In this document: piece by piece, positions 22,886 to 33,905 of the stretch
Layout of the letters: every line of letters starts with the position of its first letter
Numbering within the stretch: position 1 is the stretch's first letter
Assembly (NCBI GenBank): GCA_003640385.1
Contig: RCAB01000589.1
Span: 1 to 35,491, forward strand
DNA from: Setaria digitata
Lineage: Eukaryota; Nematoda; Chromadorea; Rhabditida; Setariidae
Length of the DNA: 35,491 nt
Direction of reading: 5' to 3'
Program-made: the position numbers and the translations under genes
The notes under the pieces: model-generated
The model's database searches: none
What the model saw: the letters and a program-made list of their open reading frames with translations, nothing else
Told to the model about the DNA's origin: nothing

Positions 22886-25650
22886 TTATTTCCACTGCGA
22901 ACTGTTGTACTCATGAGAGTAGGACATGGAACCACCAGAGTTACGATATGAGGTCCGCGGATTCACCCAACTTTGGTTTTGCGGATACTGCGCAGAATAA
23001 TTAATGGGTGCAGCGTATGAAGACATAGAGCCTTGTGGTGGTTGGGGCATTGGATACTGAATAGGATATGCGTCTTGACCCTGCATATGTTGCTGCGTTT
23101 GTTTTACACAGTTTTTTGGTGTTGGAATACTGACACATACACTTTTACCTCGGATAATGAAATCGCGTATTTGACAGAATCGTTTCGTTACATTTGGATC
23201 GTTCACCGTTACAAATGCAAAGCCACGATGGGGTTTTGGAATGAACACCCGTTCAACCTGCAGAAGCGCATTCTGACGTTGCATATTAAACTGCCACATT
23301 TGAGATTCTTTGAAAAAAGTCCTAAGCATACATGTGCCTAATAGCTCTTAATGATTAAAATTATATCATTGCATCGGGGAATCAATCGACACAACGAAGA
23401 GGAAAGAAACCCTTCAACGCTAAAGGTTCAGAAAAAAAAAATTTTGACTGATAAATTGCAGGGAAATACGAAGCATTCAATGGTGGACATTCCTTGTCAT
23501 AGAATACTTAATATCGGTTGTAATAATGTCCTTCAAAATCAGATATAGAAATACTCACTTTCGCAAGGGGGGAGAGTTTTTTTGCTTCGGCATCCAAAAC
23601 ATCGAATATATCTTTTTCTGTCAGTGTATTCCAAACACGTCCCACATATAATTTTGTGGAGATGGTTTCCTGTGGAGGAGCTATTTCAAAAGGCATCTGC
23701 TGAGCAATCCTGCTGTTAAAATGATTTGGAAGTTTCACCTGAAACGTGAAAAATGTAAATAAAGAAAAAAGATTCACAGAAAATTATCATTTCATTTTCC
23801 AGTTCCGTACTATACCTTCATAAACTCTGTGACTAGTTACTATCCATAATTCAAATAACTATAATTTTAATAAAAACGACTCAACACTGAAAAGCCAAAA
23901 AATGACAAAAATATCTTTGAAACAGAAACGCTGACAAAACAACTAGAAGATAACCAAATGAAAACGATTCCCACTTATTTCAGTCAAAACTGAAATTAAA
24001 ATTGCCTTCTATTAATGACCTGTGCCACTCTTCCATCAATGAAAACTTCTTTATCGCGAAGCACTTTGTCCTGCGATTCAATATCAGAGAATTTAACAAA
24101 TCCATAACCTTTTGGCATATTGGTTTTAAAATCACGCTTGACCTGAAAGTGATAATTATTATAATCAATAAAGGTTTTGTTCTAGTAGCTGCAATATGGA
24201 TTGCAACAAGTTATTCTGAAAATGCCCCCATCACAAACACATACATGCACACATCCAAACGGACAAATAGAAAGAACAATCGATCAGAGCAAACCTCAAC
24301 ATACTGAACTTCACCATACTGTTCGAAAAATTTTTTGAGCGCCTCCTCATCTGTTTTGAAAGAGAGATTGAGAACGATTAAATCTACCGGTACACGCAAA
24401 CTTTCATTCAGACTACCATCCAAGCCAGAGCGTTTCTCCCCTACTAGATCCCCCATATCATCGTTTGACGGCCGTTTTCGATCACCTGGTGCTAAAAACA
24501 CAAATTCATTCAAGCATTTCTGGCAAACGGATCTTGTTCACATTCATATTGCTTAATCTAGCAGACATACAGCACAGATCTATTTATGCACACCAGATAA
24601 AGAGGCAGGCATAATACCAACAAGTTCATCCAAGCCAACTGCACTGAAGATGTTTTTAAGTTGCTTTTCAAACCTTTAGAACAAACGATAGATTATTTGG
24701 ATTTAAGACTTGTTATAACGAGCTACATTAAGCAAGCTACATTCATCACGACTTGCATTTGATACGCTCATTACCTCACACGTTACACTCCTTAATAAAC
24801 ATTTCATGTCAACAAGAATCAAACAAAAGTACCGTACTTACAACCGATACTTGCATAAAACCTAATCATACTTACAAGTCGCGAAAATTGCTGTATAACG
24901 TCGCGTTCCCCAACCTCCTTTTGGTGCATAAATACATCGTTTTTGTTCATCAACTCTGCAAAATGGAGTCTCGTAAATAATTTGGTTACGGTAAGGTGTA
25001 TCATAGTATTTCAACATTTTTCAACATGCATTCACTTAACTGAGAAAGACATATCACATATCAACAGTTTCAAATTCATACGCTAACGTTCGGTAAACAC
25101 CAGTCGATGGATTTTTGAATTTCAGCCCAATAGCCTCAGGAAATGAATGTGCAAGTGTAGCTATCGGCAAGTTACCATCGTCATCCACAGGAATTTCAAG
25201 CAAATTGCTACCATCTTCGCCTGCGCCTACACTTATGTACCCATCAAAATCAACAGCTGAAAAACTGTTTCAGTCTTTCACTTAGGAAGAAAGATTCACA
25301 GTGAACAAGGATAAACACAGTGAACAAGGATAAACTATCTTCCACTTTCCGCTCTAGATTAGATTAAAATACTAGGTGTACCTCAAAGATAATGTTTTGG
25401 TCAATTCCTAAAAAAGAAAATAACATAATTAGAGAATCCTCGTCCTTCCAGATCGAGAATCAACATTACCATTACTATCAGCGATTTTGCCTCGCAGAAA
25501 TTAAGGAGCTTTACAGGGCGGTATAATGCCAAAAATGAAATTTCAACAATCAATTTAACAAAACCCACTTGTAGAATTCTTCCTAGGCGATTGTGGATTG
25601 GCAGTTAAATTCGACGTTTCTACACTGCCCTCCTTTACCTGTCCGAACAT
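22886..25650 (-). CDS. tdp-1: TDP-43 (TARDBP) orthologue, RNA-binding protein
   Basis: Exons read leftward: 25650-25569, 25256-25082, 24955-24872, 24673-24594, 24491-24295, 24142-24020, 23738-23559, 23257-22886; all phases join, 430 residues. Residues about 31-112 are the TDP-43 N-terminal oligomerisation domain (FDGYISVGAG, LLEIPVDDDGNLPIATL, IYAPKGGWGTRRY). A bipartite basic stretch (DRKRP to GEKR, about 144-159) matches the nuclear localisation signal position. RRM1 (from about 176) has RNP2 LIVLNL and RNP1 KGYGFVKF. RRM2 (from about 270) has LYVGRV and RGFAFVTV, preceded by VKLPN as in TDP-43. TDP-43 binds UG-rich RNA and controls splicing and RNA stability in the nucleus. The C-terminal part after RRM2 is about 75 residues of Gln/Pro/Ser/Tyr/Asn with no glycine-rich block. 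Exon 4 needs a weak acceptor (TCTAAAG) and a GTATGA donor before it, but its phase and codon use support it. Confidence 0.93.
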
Positions 25651-25670
25651 TACTTTACTCTGTAAAATAA
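25651..25670 (-). other. Possible spliced-leader acceptor for tdp-1
   Basis: On the minus strand, TTATTTTACAG ends 9 bases before the ATG at 25650. That is typical spacing for a nematode trans-splice site; a 5' UTR intron is the alternative. Confidence 0.45.
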
Positions 25671-26667
25671 CTCATAACATCTGTATTCAACACCACACAC
25701 CAACAGCAATCGCATAACAGATACTATGAATTGTATTAAAACACATATTTTAATACATATTATACTATTATTTAATTCTATTATTAATGTCATCTTTTAC
25801 TTTTATACTTTATTTATTAGAAAATATGTACTTTATATTAATATACACTAGTAAAATATTAACAAACACCTGGCATATATTAAAATACGATAAATATTAA
25901 ACATATTAAAACAAAACTATGGACTGTATTAAAAACATATGTCACCCATAAACATCACTGTTTACTTGCCACAGTTAAGTTAAAAAATGGACACAATCAT
26001 AAATATATTTAGGAAAAAAAAAGGTAAGAAAAAAAAGTTAGGGTTTGGTGATAGGAAAAATGAAACATGAAAAGGGAATAAACTAGTTATGAAGTACGAG
26101 AGATTGCCAAAAAAAAATGAAATTAATAGACATGCGTTCAATGAAGATACTTAGACATACACAAATATTTCCAATCAATTCCAGTAATAGCTGAAAATGA
26201 TCACACTGAATGGGAGTACCGATAAATGCCCCCGGTATATCGCGGGACAACAGGAAACACAAGTAGACTATCCGAATTACGAACAGAACCGCGATACATT
26301 GTAGTACCATCGACGGGCTAACTTCGACTAATCTTATTGTTCGGTCGTGCATATTTCGTACAGCTAATTTTTGTGCAAACATCGAAATAAGTTGTTCATT
26401 TGGTATATTTTTTGGGTAATTCTACCCGAGCAGTGGGTATAATGTGCGGGTAAACTGATCACTTTATACGTTTGTGTTCTTCTGGATCCTTTTCCATCGA
26501 TTTCCTAACTTTTCAAGTATCCTAATTTCAAGGCTTTTTTTTTTTTTTTTAATACATCAGCTAATTAATATTTAACTATTATATATCCTTTATTACATGG
26601 AGTAATTCCTCGTACGTAATCATACAGTCATGATTTAACTCATTCAGTATGATAATGCATATAGGTA
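25671..26667. promoter_or_regulatory. Divergent promoter region between tdp-1 and YIPF3
   Basis: About 1 kb separates the two start codons. The tdp-1 side (25735-25960) is extremely AT-rich and carries an imperfect direct repeat (ACTATGAATTGTATTAAA at 25723, ACTATGGACTGTATTAAA at 25916). The middle (26200-26460) is more GC-rich with ACCCG/CGGGT motifs in opposite orientation (about 26428-26452). A minus-strand ORF at 26382-26083 overlaps it, but lacks splice or domain support. Confidence 0.45.
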
Positions 26668-28189
26668 ATGGAGAGTACAACATCACGATATCGTTCAAAT
26701 TCCAGTGTTAGTGATACGCAAGCTACTGCAAATGTGTTACCTACAAAGCTTTCGGAAATGGTATGATTAAATTGCAGTAAAATTTTTAATGAAATTTTGT
26801 ATTCTTAGATGGAATCTTAGAACAAACTTGAAATGGTATTAGTGCGAAAAAAAAATTGATAAGGAAAGAATGATGTCAAGGTATTTATGCACAGTAGGTG
26901 TTAATTTTGAAATTGTAAATAACCCCTTCCAAGCACTCCTTCCTCTTTAAACTCTCTGCCAGAATTGTGGTGTTATTTAAATTTGCAAACACTAAAAATA
27001 CTCATTTCCTTAAAAAGTAATGTACAAGATCGATTCGTCATCAGCTTTAAACCATTTAGTTCAATTGTTCAAATTTGGATTATTAGTAAGTGATGTAGAA
27101 ATCAAAGGACTCAGGTGTAAGAAGCTCTGAGATTATCAAGTTTGAACAAATTACAAATGTTACAGCTAATTGCAATATTTCATTAATACATATGTTGAAG
27201 GTTTGGGAAGCAAGCAGTAAACAGGTGAAAGATACATTGAATTCTTACGGTCGTATCGATTTATTTCGACCATACTTTGATGTAGAGCCACGTCAAGTTC
27301 GAAATCGTTTAATACAATCATTTATTCCTCGAAAGCCTTCACAGATGAATGTTTCTAGTGATATGTATGGGCCAACAATGATTATTCTTACTTTGGTTGC
27401 CTTGCTTCTCTATTCAATGAAATCATCAGGGTATCTTGTTTTTCTTTTCTTCTTCTTTTTTTTTTTTTTTTTTTTTTTTTTTCTGAAAATGGCAAAAATA
27501 TTTGTATAGGAAGATGCTCCAAGATTATCGATGGGGATATTTTCAGGTATACTGTCCAGGACGGTACTTTAATTGGTACAGCAATGATTACTTGTTTTGG
27601 TGCTTGGTTTTTCATTTCATTGGTGATATATACATTGTGTTTAATGTTTAGTGTGGATATATCATTTATTCATTTCTTTTCATTATATGTAAGTTTCAGC
27701 CAAATTCTTGGATTACTGCTTATGGTAGGATGTCTAGAAATGGATATTTATGCATGTGAAATTGAGCAAAAGAGGTAGGGCACGCATCGTCTCTTGGAGT
27801 ATTTTATTTAAGAAAAATTTTTTTATTTTCAGGGATATTCCTTATGCAGTCATTGTGTAATACTTTTACTGACGACATTATTCCATCCACTTCATTCACA
27901 TTTATTCTTTTATGCAGCGATGATTATCTTTTGCGTTCCATCCATTCTTCGAGTGGTATACTTTTTAGAATTCTGAAATTTTAGAAGTATGAATTGCCCT
28001 CTTTTCATATCTTCTTGGTATCTTATCGATGGTACATTTTAGAGTTTGTATTTGTGTTCACGGACACATGACAAATTTCACAAATTCGCTATAACTGTGG
28101 TAGCCCATATATTACATCTAAGCTATCTTGGTTACTTGCACTACGGTTTCCACGTCGTTGTTGAAGGTAGTCTTCTCAATTATTTTTGA
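26668..28189 (+). CDS. YIPF3: YIPF3-like Yip1-domain Golgi membrane protein
   Basis: Exons 26668-26760, 27201-27430, 27547-27688, 27833-27955 and 28043-28166 join in phase for about 238 residues. After a short polar N-terminus, VWEASSKQ, then RIDLFRPYFDVEPRQVRNRL and MYGPTMI match YIPF3 closely. DGTLIGTAMITCFG, GYSLCSHCVILL and GFHVVVEG follow in the same order. Five hydrophobic segments lie near residues 88-103, 118-142, 162-172, 178-196 and 211-228, as in Yip1-domain proteins. These reside in the Golgi/early secretory membrane, where YIPF3 pairs with YIPF4. The C-terminus is unresolved. Without splicing, the frame stops at 28189 after ten more residues. With the donor after GAAG at 28166, a tail may come from exons near 28247, 28331, 28841 and 29023. 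The N-terminal region is much shorter than in the human protein. Exon 2 uses a poor acceptor (GTTGAAG). Confidence 0.88.
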
Positions 28190-28336
28190 CTTTCATGTTA
28201 AATATTAAAATAAGTTATATTTGTGCACGTCATTTTCGCGAAAGGGAATTTGAATACAGAAACAGTTACGAGCCATTGGATTTGCTTATTCAGAGTTCCT
28301 CTTATACTGATAAATATATTGAATTTTTAGAAATTG

Positions 28337-29100
28337 ATGGAATTCTTAGCGATGAACAACAAAAATCAGTCATTTGAGTCGAGTCACTCTCCGCAGTTTG
28401 AAATGACACCATCTATTTCTGGGTAATTTTTGGCGATGTGATTTATCTAATTTTTTGATTAATGAATCAGATTTCTTTCTGCAAACTTTAACTGATATAT
28501 TAACTACTTATATGTTGGGTATCCAAGTAGTTAATTTTTCATCTGCATCAAATGGTAGAAGCAATTGTATATTTTCACCGAGATTTTCATCCATTACTTC
28601 TATCTCCTTTTTAGTCGGAGTCGTAACATCAGTCTCTTTGTTACGTCAAATAAAGGAAAAGTCAGTTGGATACTTCAGTGATAAGTGATTCAATCCGAAC
28701 ATTAAATCCCTTTTTCAAGAGTGTCAGCAAAACAAATGGCTAGATGTTTTCGGGGTAGAATTGGGGTAGAACAGATTTCCTGTTCATTTCTAATGATAGT
28801 AATTTATAATAAAAACGATTTTTGAAGTTCCTCTTCCTAGTATTTTCTCGGAGTACGCTTCGTCAGCTAGAGCTGCTATCAGCATAATGTTCCACGAATT
28901 GGAGAATGTTAAAAGCGTAACATTTTTTCTACAGCTAAGATCTCTTGTGCGAAATACTTCAAGTACTTTATAAAACCTTTCACTATGGATATTTATTAGT
29001 TAAATCATCCTTTTATTTTCAGAAAAAAGGTGGCAGTGCTGTAACCTCTTTGTTTCATGGAAAGCCTCAGTTAGTTAGCTGGTATTTCCTTGATTTATGA
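28337..29100 (+). CDS. Three-exon candidate: YIPF3 tail or separate small gene
   Basis: Exons 28337-28422, 28841-28916 and 29023-29100 join perfectly in phase into 79 residues from an ATG, ending at TGA. Splice sites are good: TTTTTAG at 28330 just before, donor GG/GTAATT, acceptor CTCTTCCTAG, donor AGC/GTAACA, acceptor TTTTATTTTCAG. The product is hydrophilic, with a Ser-rich start, then EYASSARAAISIMFHELENV and KKGGSAVTSLFHGKPQLVSW. I recognise no family. It lies about 170 bases after the YIPF3 core. It could be that protein's C-terminal tail, through a small linking exon near 28247-28266. Alternatively it is a downstream gene trans-spliced at 28330. An AATAAA lies near 29162. Confidence 0.5.
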
Positions 29101-29827
29101 AAACCTGACGGATTTATTCACTTAAAAAATATGCATTAAATGAGTAAAATTAAATGTCTGGAATAAACATAAAACACTCCTTTATATATAAAACGTATGA
29201 GATTGTATGTTGACGATAAGACGGAATTTGTAGTATTTGTTTTGAGGCGCTAGGATCAGTTACTTTCAGTTTGCTTTGAATGGTTTTTTGTTGGAATAAT
29301 GAACAAAGATGTATATTATATCCTGACTTAACTAAGCTGTAAAATACGTTGTATAAAGAATTTCCTTATGTCAAAATTTTATAAATTTGCTGAAAGAGTA
29401 GATTATTACTTCAATATTTACTTAATCTTTAAACTTTAAAATACATGGAATCATTATGTTCTTTGTAAATCAAAAAAAAAAAAATGAAACAAAACAGAAA
29501 CGAAAAAGAATCAAGCATTGGAAATTGATTTCCTTCTTACATTATATCATCGTTAGTTAGAAATATGACTTTAATCCAAGCACTCTATGACAATATCAGT
29601 AGCGTTACCAATAGAAAACTTAAAGTTGATTCTATAATTCCTATATGTTATGTTTCATTTGGTATATAAAACTGCAAGTGAAAAGCATCAGTTTAAAACG
29701 CAAACAAAAATGAAAAGTAATACAAATTAAAGTTCAAAAAAGTAAATAAAAAAACTAATAAAGGAGGTCTTCAAAAGTCAGGTGTTAGATACTTCAGTAT
29801 TTCAAATGATCGAAAACCACATGTTCG
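29101..29827. other. Convergent intergenic region
   Basis: About 0.7 kb between the 3' ends of the YIPF3-side exons and the phosphorylase gene. It is AT-rich with a poly(A) signal candidate near 29162; no exon was seen. Confidence 0.5.
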
Positions 29828-31719
29828 TCAACCATTACCGCCGCTCGAGCTGTCTTCTAAAACACCATTTCGTGAACGAGAATATAAAATTAGTTAGCAT
29901 CAAAATTAAAATATAAGATATCTACCACTGTTTACTTCTGCTACAACAAGTGAACACAGGAAATGAGGAAGACTGAATAATTTAGCGAAATGTGAAGGGA
30001 CCTTAGCCTCCATTATTTCATCTCCCCACTCCAATGCTGCAATTTTTTTGATTGCAGTAACAAAGAGAGTTTTAGCTCTATCGGCAGATTCTCGCATTCT
30101 TTGGGCAACCAAATCGACAGATACCTTAAAATACTACAGAGTCAAATTAATGAAAGCGACACTTTGATCGGCCAAAGTTTTATTCATTTTTTTTTTTTTA
30201 ACGTTCTTGAAATTTGATATTCTTTTAATCAGATCAAAACAGAAACAAATACGACCTTTTCGCCCTCTCTCCAACAATCGTAGTCCGTTACAATAGCAAT
30301 TGTAGCGAAGGGGATACCTAGCTCCTTCGCCAAGTAAACCTAGAAAATGATAATAAATTAAGAAATTTTGCAATAGAAAAAATGAAAATTCAGGTATAAT
30401 CAACCAATTTTTTCTGAAATCGGTTTTTTTTCTTTTTAGTCAAAGTAATTCCCGCAAATAAGAACTTAAATGTTAGTTGAGAAACACTATCCATCTTTTA
30501 GGTTGATCAAAGCCTGATTGTTAACATTGTGCGTTTTTTTTAAAGATACACAAAAACTTATGCTTCACATAACATTGGAGTAACTGTGCTCGATGTTCAG
30601 TTCCACTGATCACTAAGAAGACATACTTCTGGACAAACAGTCATGTTGATAATGTCCGCATTCCAACTCCGAAATACTTCGCTTTCAGCTCGAGAAGAAT
30701 ATCGCGGACCTTCGATGCACACTGCCGTTCCAGTTTTGAAAAATTTATAATTCAGCTCCTCTGCAGATGAGATTAAGACCTAAAAGCAAACAAACACAGT
30801 ACTGGAAGAAGTAGAACAGCACCACAACATTACACCAACTTGCCTTTAATGTCTTTTTTTAGACAAAAACTCAAAATAAATCCAGACATTACCAAATCAA
30901 AGTTTTCTCATACCTGTCTTAACTTTTCATTATAAGCTGGATGCATAGGAATATGGCATACACCCTTCGGATGTCCATCTCTACCATCATGAAATGTTAC
31001 TTCGCGTTTGAATGTTCTGAAGAAAAGCAGCAAATTAAAAATTCTAAACCAAGATCTACGCATTAAAAACAACGTTATATACTTTTACCTGTCAATTATA
31101 GAATCCAAAAATACAAATGAACCAGGCGTAAGTTCCTCCTTCAGACTTCCAGATGCAGCCGTAGCGAGAATGACTTTCGCTCCTCAAATAACTATGTTCA
31201 ACAACATTTCATTCCTATGATATCATGAATAATTATACAAATTCGAAAATTCAACACTAATTCAAATCATAGAATGAAAAGTTTCGACATCCATGCAACT
31301 ATTAATACAACGGAAAATCTACCTTTTTCCATGAGAGCCCATAAATTTGCTCGAAAGTTGATATTTGTCGGTGATGTATCATGTTTTCGACCATGACGTG
31401 AAAGAAGAATACAGCTGACGTTGCCCACTTTCCCCTCAATTAAAGCATCTGATGGTGAACCAAATGGTGTATTTACTTTATGTTCCTGTATGTCGGTGAA
31501 TATTTCTGGGTCCTCAAGACCAGTTCCACCAATAATGCCAATCTGTAAGGTTTTAAATTTTTTTTTTTTCTGAAGTACAGTATCAATTAATAAACACTAT
31601 AATTTATCAATACTAGAAATACTTCTTTACAAACAGACCGTAATTTAGACTTTATCAAAACCGTAATTCAAATTTCACAAAATAAAATATGAAAAAAAGT
31701 TGATAACCTTAAAGACCAT
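29828..31719 (-). CDS. mtap: S-methyl-5'-thioadenosine phosphorylase
   Basis: Exons read leftward: 31719-31708, 31542-31323, 31182-31089, 31016-30914, 30779-30627, 30339-30256, 30124-29926, 29856-29828. All phases join; 297 residues against 283 in human MTAP. Signatures in order: [15 protein letters not shown] at residue 5, [15 protein letters not shown] (about 52-58), [37 protein letters not shown] (N188, M189, T190) and TDYDCW (D213, D215). The Asp pair in TDYD and the NMT motif are the purine- and sugar-binding residues of the family. The enzyme phosphorolyses methylthioadenosine to adenine and methylthioribose-1-phosphate in the cytosol, feeding purine and methionine salvage. The first exon encodes only MVFK. 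The last exon (EDSSSGGNG tail) depends on a GTAGAT donor; reading through would give a slightly different C-terminus. An alternative first exon at 32500-32471 (MLSFRSFVLL, GTAAGG donor) is also in phase. Confidence 0.93.
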
Positions 31720-31748
31720 TGCCGATTATAAATATCTCTGAAAAAACT
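31720..31748 (-). other. Possible spliced-leader acceptor for mtap
   Basis: On the minus strand, CAGTTTTTTCAG ends at 31738, 18 bases before the ATG at 31719. No matching upstream exon is evident, so trans-splicing is likely. Confidence 0.45.
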
Positions 31749-31819
31749 GCCGATTAATCTTTTAAAGTTTTTTAAATGACGAAACAATTACAAACATTAT
31801 AAACTATGCGTGGGAGGGA

Positions 31820-31996
31820 AAAGAATAGAAATATTTGAAGGCAAAATTTCTTCAAAAAAAAAAAAACTTGCAAAATCAACAAATAAATCCAGCGAAATCA
31901 GATACCCTCNAAGAATAGAAATATTTGAAGGCAAAATTTCTTAAAAAAAAAAACTTGCAAAATCAACAAATAAATCCAGCGAAATCAGATACCCTC
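31820..31996. repeat. Direct duplication flanking the gap base at 31910
   Basis: About 90 bases before n31910 recur after it (31911-31996), differing mainly in A-run length. Probable assembly overlap upstream of mtap. Confidence 0.85.
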
Positions 31997-33198
31997 TGTT
32001 CCTGGAATAACTACATGCTCATATGACAACATAACGACACCGTGCATCATGGTGTAGGGATAAATCAAACTGATTTGAGGAAATTGACAATCACCTGATT
32101 ATAATACAACAGTAAATAATATAAAAACTTCCCAGTGTTCCAAAAATTTACAGATATCACTCGGAGATGAGGGGAAGTCGCTTATAATTTTCCATTCAAA
32201 GTATAGCCTAAACGTTTTTTTTTTTTTTTCAAAAACTTTAAATTTACAAACAGAAATCAATACAAATCAACAAATTCAGGGGAAAGTGATTGACTATGCC
32301 AGTTAATTACATGCAATTTTGAAATTAAACATCTGAAAATCATCGAAGTCAAATGGGCAACATAGCATGAAACAATGTAAAGAATTTTAAAAACACTAAT
32401 TAACAGATAATGCAAACAATATGCTATCGAAATTCTCCGGTAAATATTATCATATCATAAGTAAATTACCTTACCAAAAGAACAAAGGATCGAAAACTGA
32501 GCATTACAATTCACATTAATAATATATCTCTTCATTAATTAAACATTTGGAATGAATAAATCATGGATAGTTCGAGAAAACTCATAAATAACTCGTCCTC
32601 TATTAAATGGGTTGATGGCGTACATTCCCATAAATAGCTCTGATATGGTTTTAAAAAACTGAACAAAATTGATGTTTAATATGGATTTTTTTTTTTTTTT
32701 TTACAGTGAACTTCTTATAAATTTAGGAAGAAAAGAGGTTAGGTTGGAACGTCGGGAATTAAGAAACAATAAAAACTAGTTTAATTTTAGTTTATTCTTC
32801 AACAATTATGCAATGTTGAGGATTTTAGTTCAACATCTTGTACCTCAAATTTCAAAACGCATGCAAAAATTTTCATGAAAGACTAGCTAACAGAGGCTAA
32901 CCAGTAAAAGAAATGTCTCCCATTACTATTGCATCATTCTGACTAATAAAATAAAAGATTAATTAGCAGAAAAATGTTCACGAAGCAATTTGTAAATATT
33001 TTATATGATGTAAAAAGAAGCTAAATTATATTATGCGTTCAAAATTAGAAACCTTGATAAAACGGTCTAATTTACTTAGAATGTTCATTCAAGATCAATT
33101 TTTATAAAACAATTCTTAATCAGATTAGACCAAAAAAAAAAAAAAAAAATGAAACCAGGAATAGCGAAATAAGCATAGATTCTAAGATGATGCTTAAC

Positions 33199-33279
33199 TT
33201 GCAAAGTTTTAACGGATGTAACTAAAAGCGAAATCATAATGAATGCAGAGAAACTTGCCATGATTAACTTTACGGCCAT
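33199..33279 (-). CDS. Possible first exon of a secreted protein
   Basis: Read leftward from ATG at 33279, 27 codons give a basic start (MAVK), a long hydrophobic core (ASFSAFIMISLLVTSV) and end at a CAA/GTTAAG donor. This looks like a signal peptide exon. No compatible downstream exon was found between here and mtap, so it may be chance or belong to an unseen gene. Confidence 0.2.
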
Positions 33280-33713
33280 ATTTTTGGCAAGTCAATGAAT
33301 ATCATATGATCATATGACACTATCATATGATACTACCACATGATCAGTCTCGATGAATAAAAATGTTGTGATCGTATTTTCATCTTAAATATCAATAATT
33401 TAAATCATTTAATTCCAGGACAGTCACACTAAAAGTTCAATATATTCTCAATTACAGTTAAAGAGATATGAAATAACCTTACTTCAATTTTTATCAGGGA
33501 AAAAAATCAAATTCTATGACCGGAATGATTACGATAATTATTACTTCTCTCAAATGTTTTAGTCTAGATAAAAAGAAGGAAGATTTATAATTATCCTAAT
33601 AGCACCACAGAATAAATTTGAAACGTTCATATTTTGAAGAAAGGAAATACTGGTTGACATATTTACGGTAGTAACAGATAGTAATATAAGCAAAAATACA
33701 ATTATTCTTCGTG

Positions 33714-33905
33714 GGTAATGAGTAACAAGACAGGTAGGGTACGAGTTTCAGTTCCTTACTTGTTCGTTGTAGACAATGAGATTAATCAGCGAGTAAGACT
33801 TTAATTAACTACCTGTTCACCGTTGGTAACGAATGATGGCCAGGTAAAGTTCCAGTTACTTACCCATCCATTCATAGTGCGTAATGAATAATGGAACTGC
33901 TGCAG
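33714..33905. repeat. Divergent two-copy repeat
   Basis: GTAATGAGTAACAAGACAGG (33717) and GTAACGAATGATGGCCAGG (33826) begin two roughly 70-bp segments. They share an order of motifs: a GTAA..G start, CAGGTA, GTT(T)CAGTT or GTTCCAGTT, TTAC, then TTC at a similar spacing. The copies are old and imperfect. Confidence 0.4.

Noticed and set aside
23033..24556. Plus-strand ORFs at 23033, 23351, 24002 and 24335
   Set aside because: They are mirror frames of the tdp-1 exons on the minus strand.
26083..26382. 99-codon minus-strand ORF between tdp-1 and YIPF3
   Set aside because: It contains hydrophobic stretches but no recognisable domain or clear partner exon, and lies in the shared upstream region; kept only as a remark.
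27192..27509. ORF ending in a long poly-Phe run
   Set aside because: The poly-Phe is a T tract in the YIPF3 intron after the donor at 27431.
28455..28688. 77-codon plus-strand ORF
   Set aside because: It lies in the intron between two phase-matched exons (28422 and 28841) and shows no family resemblance.
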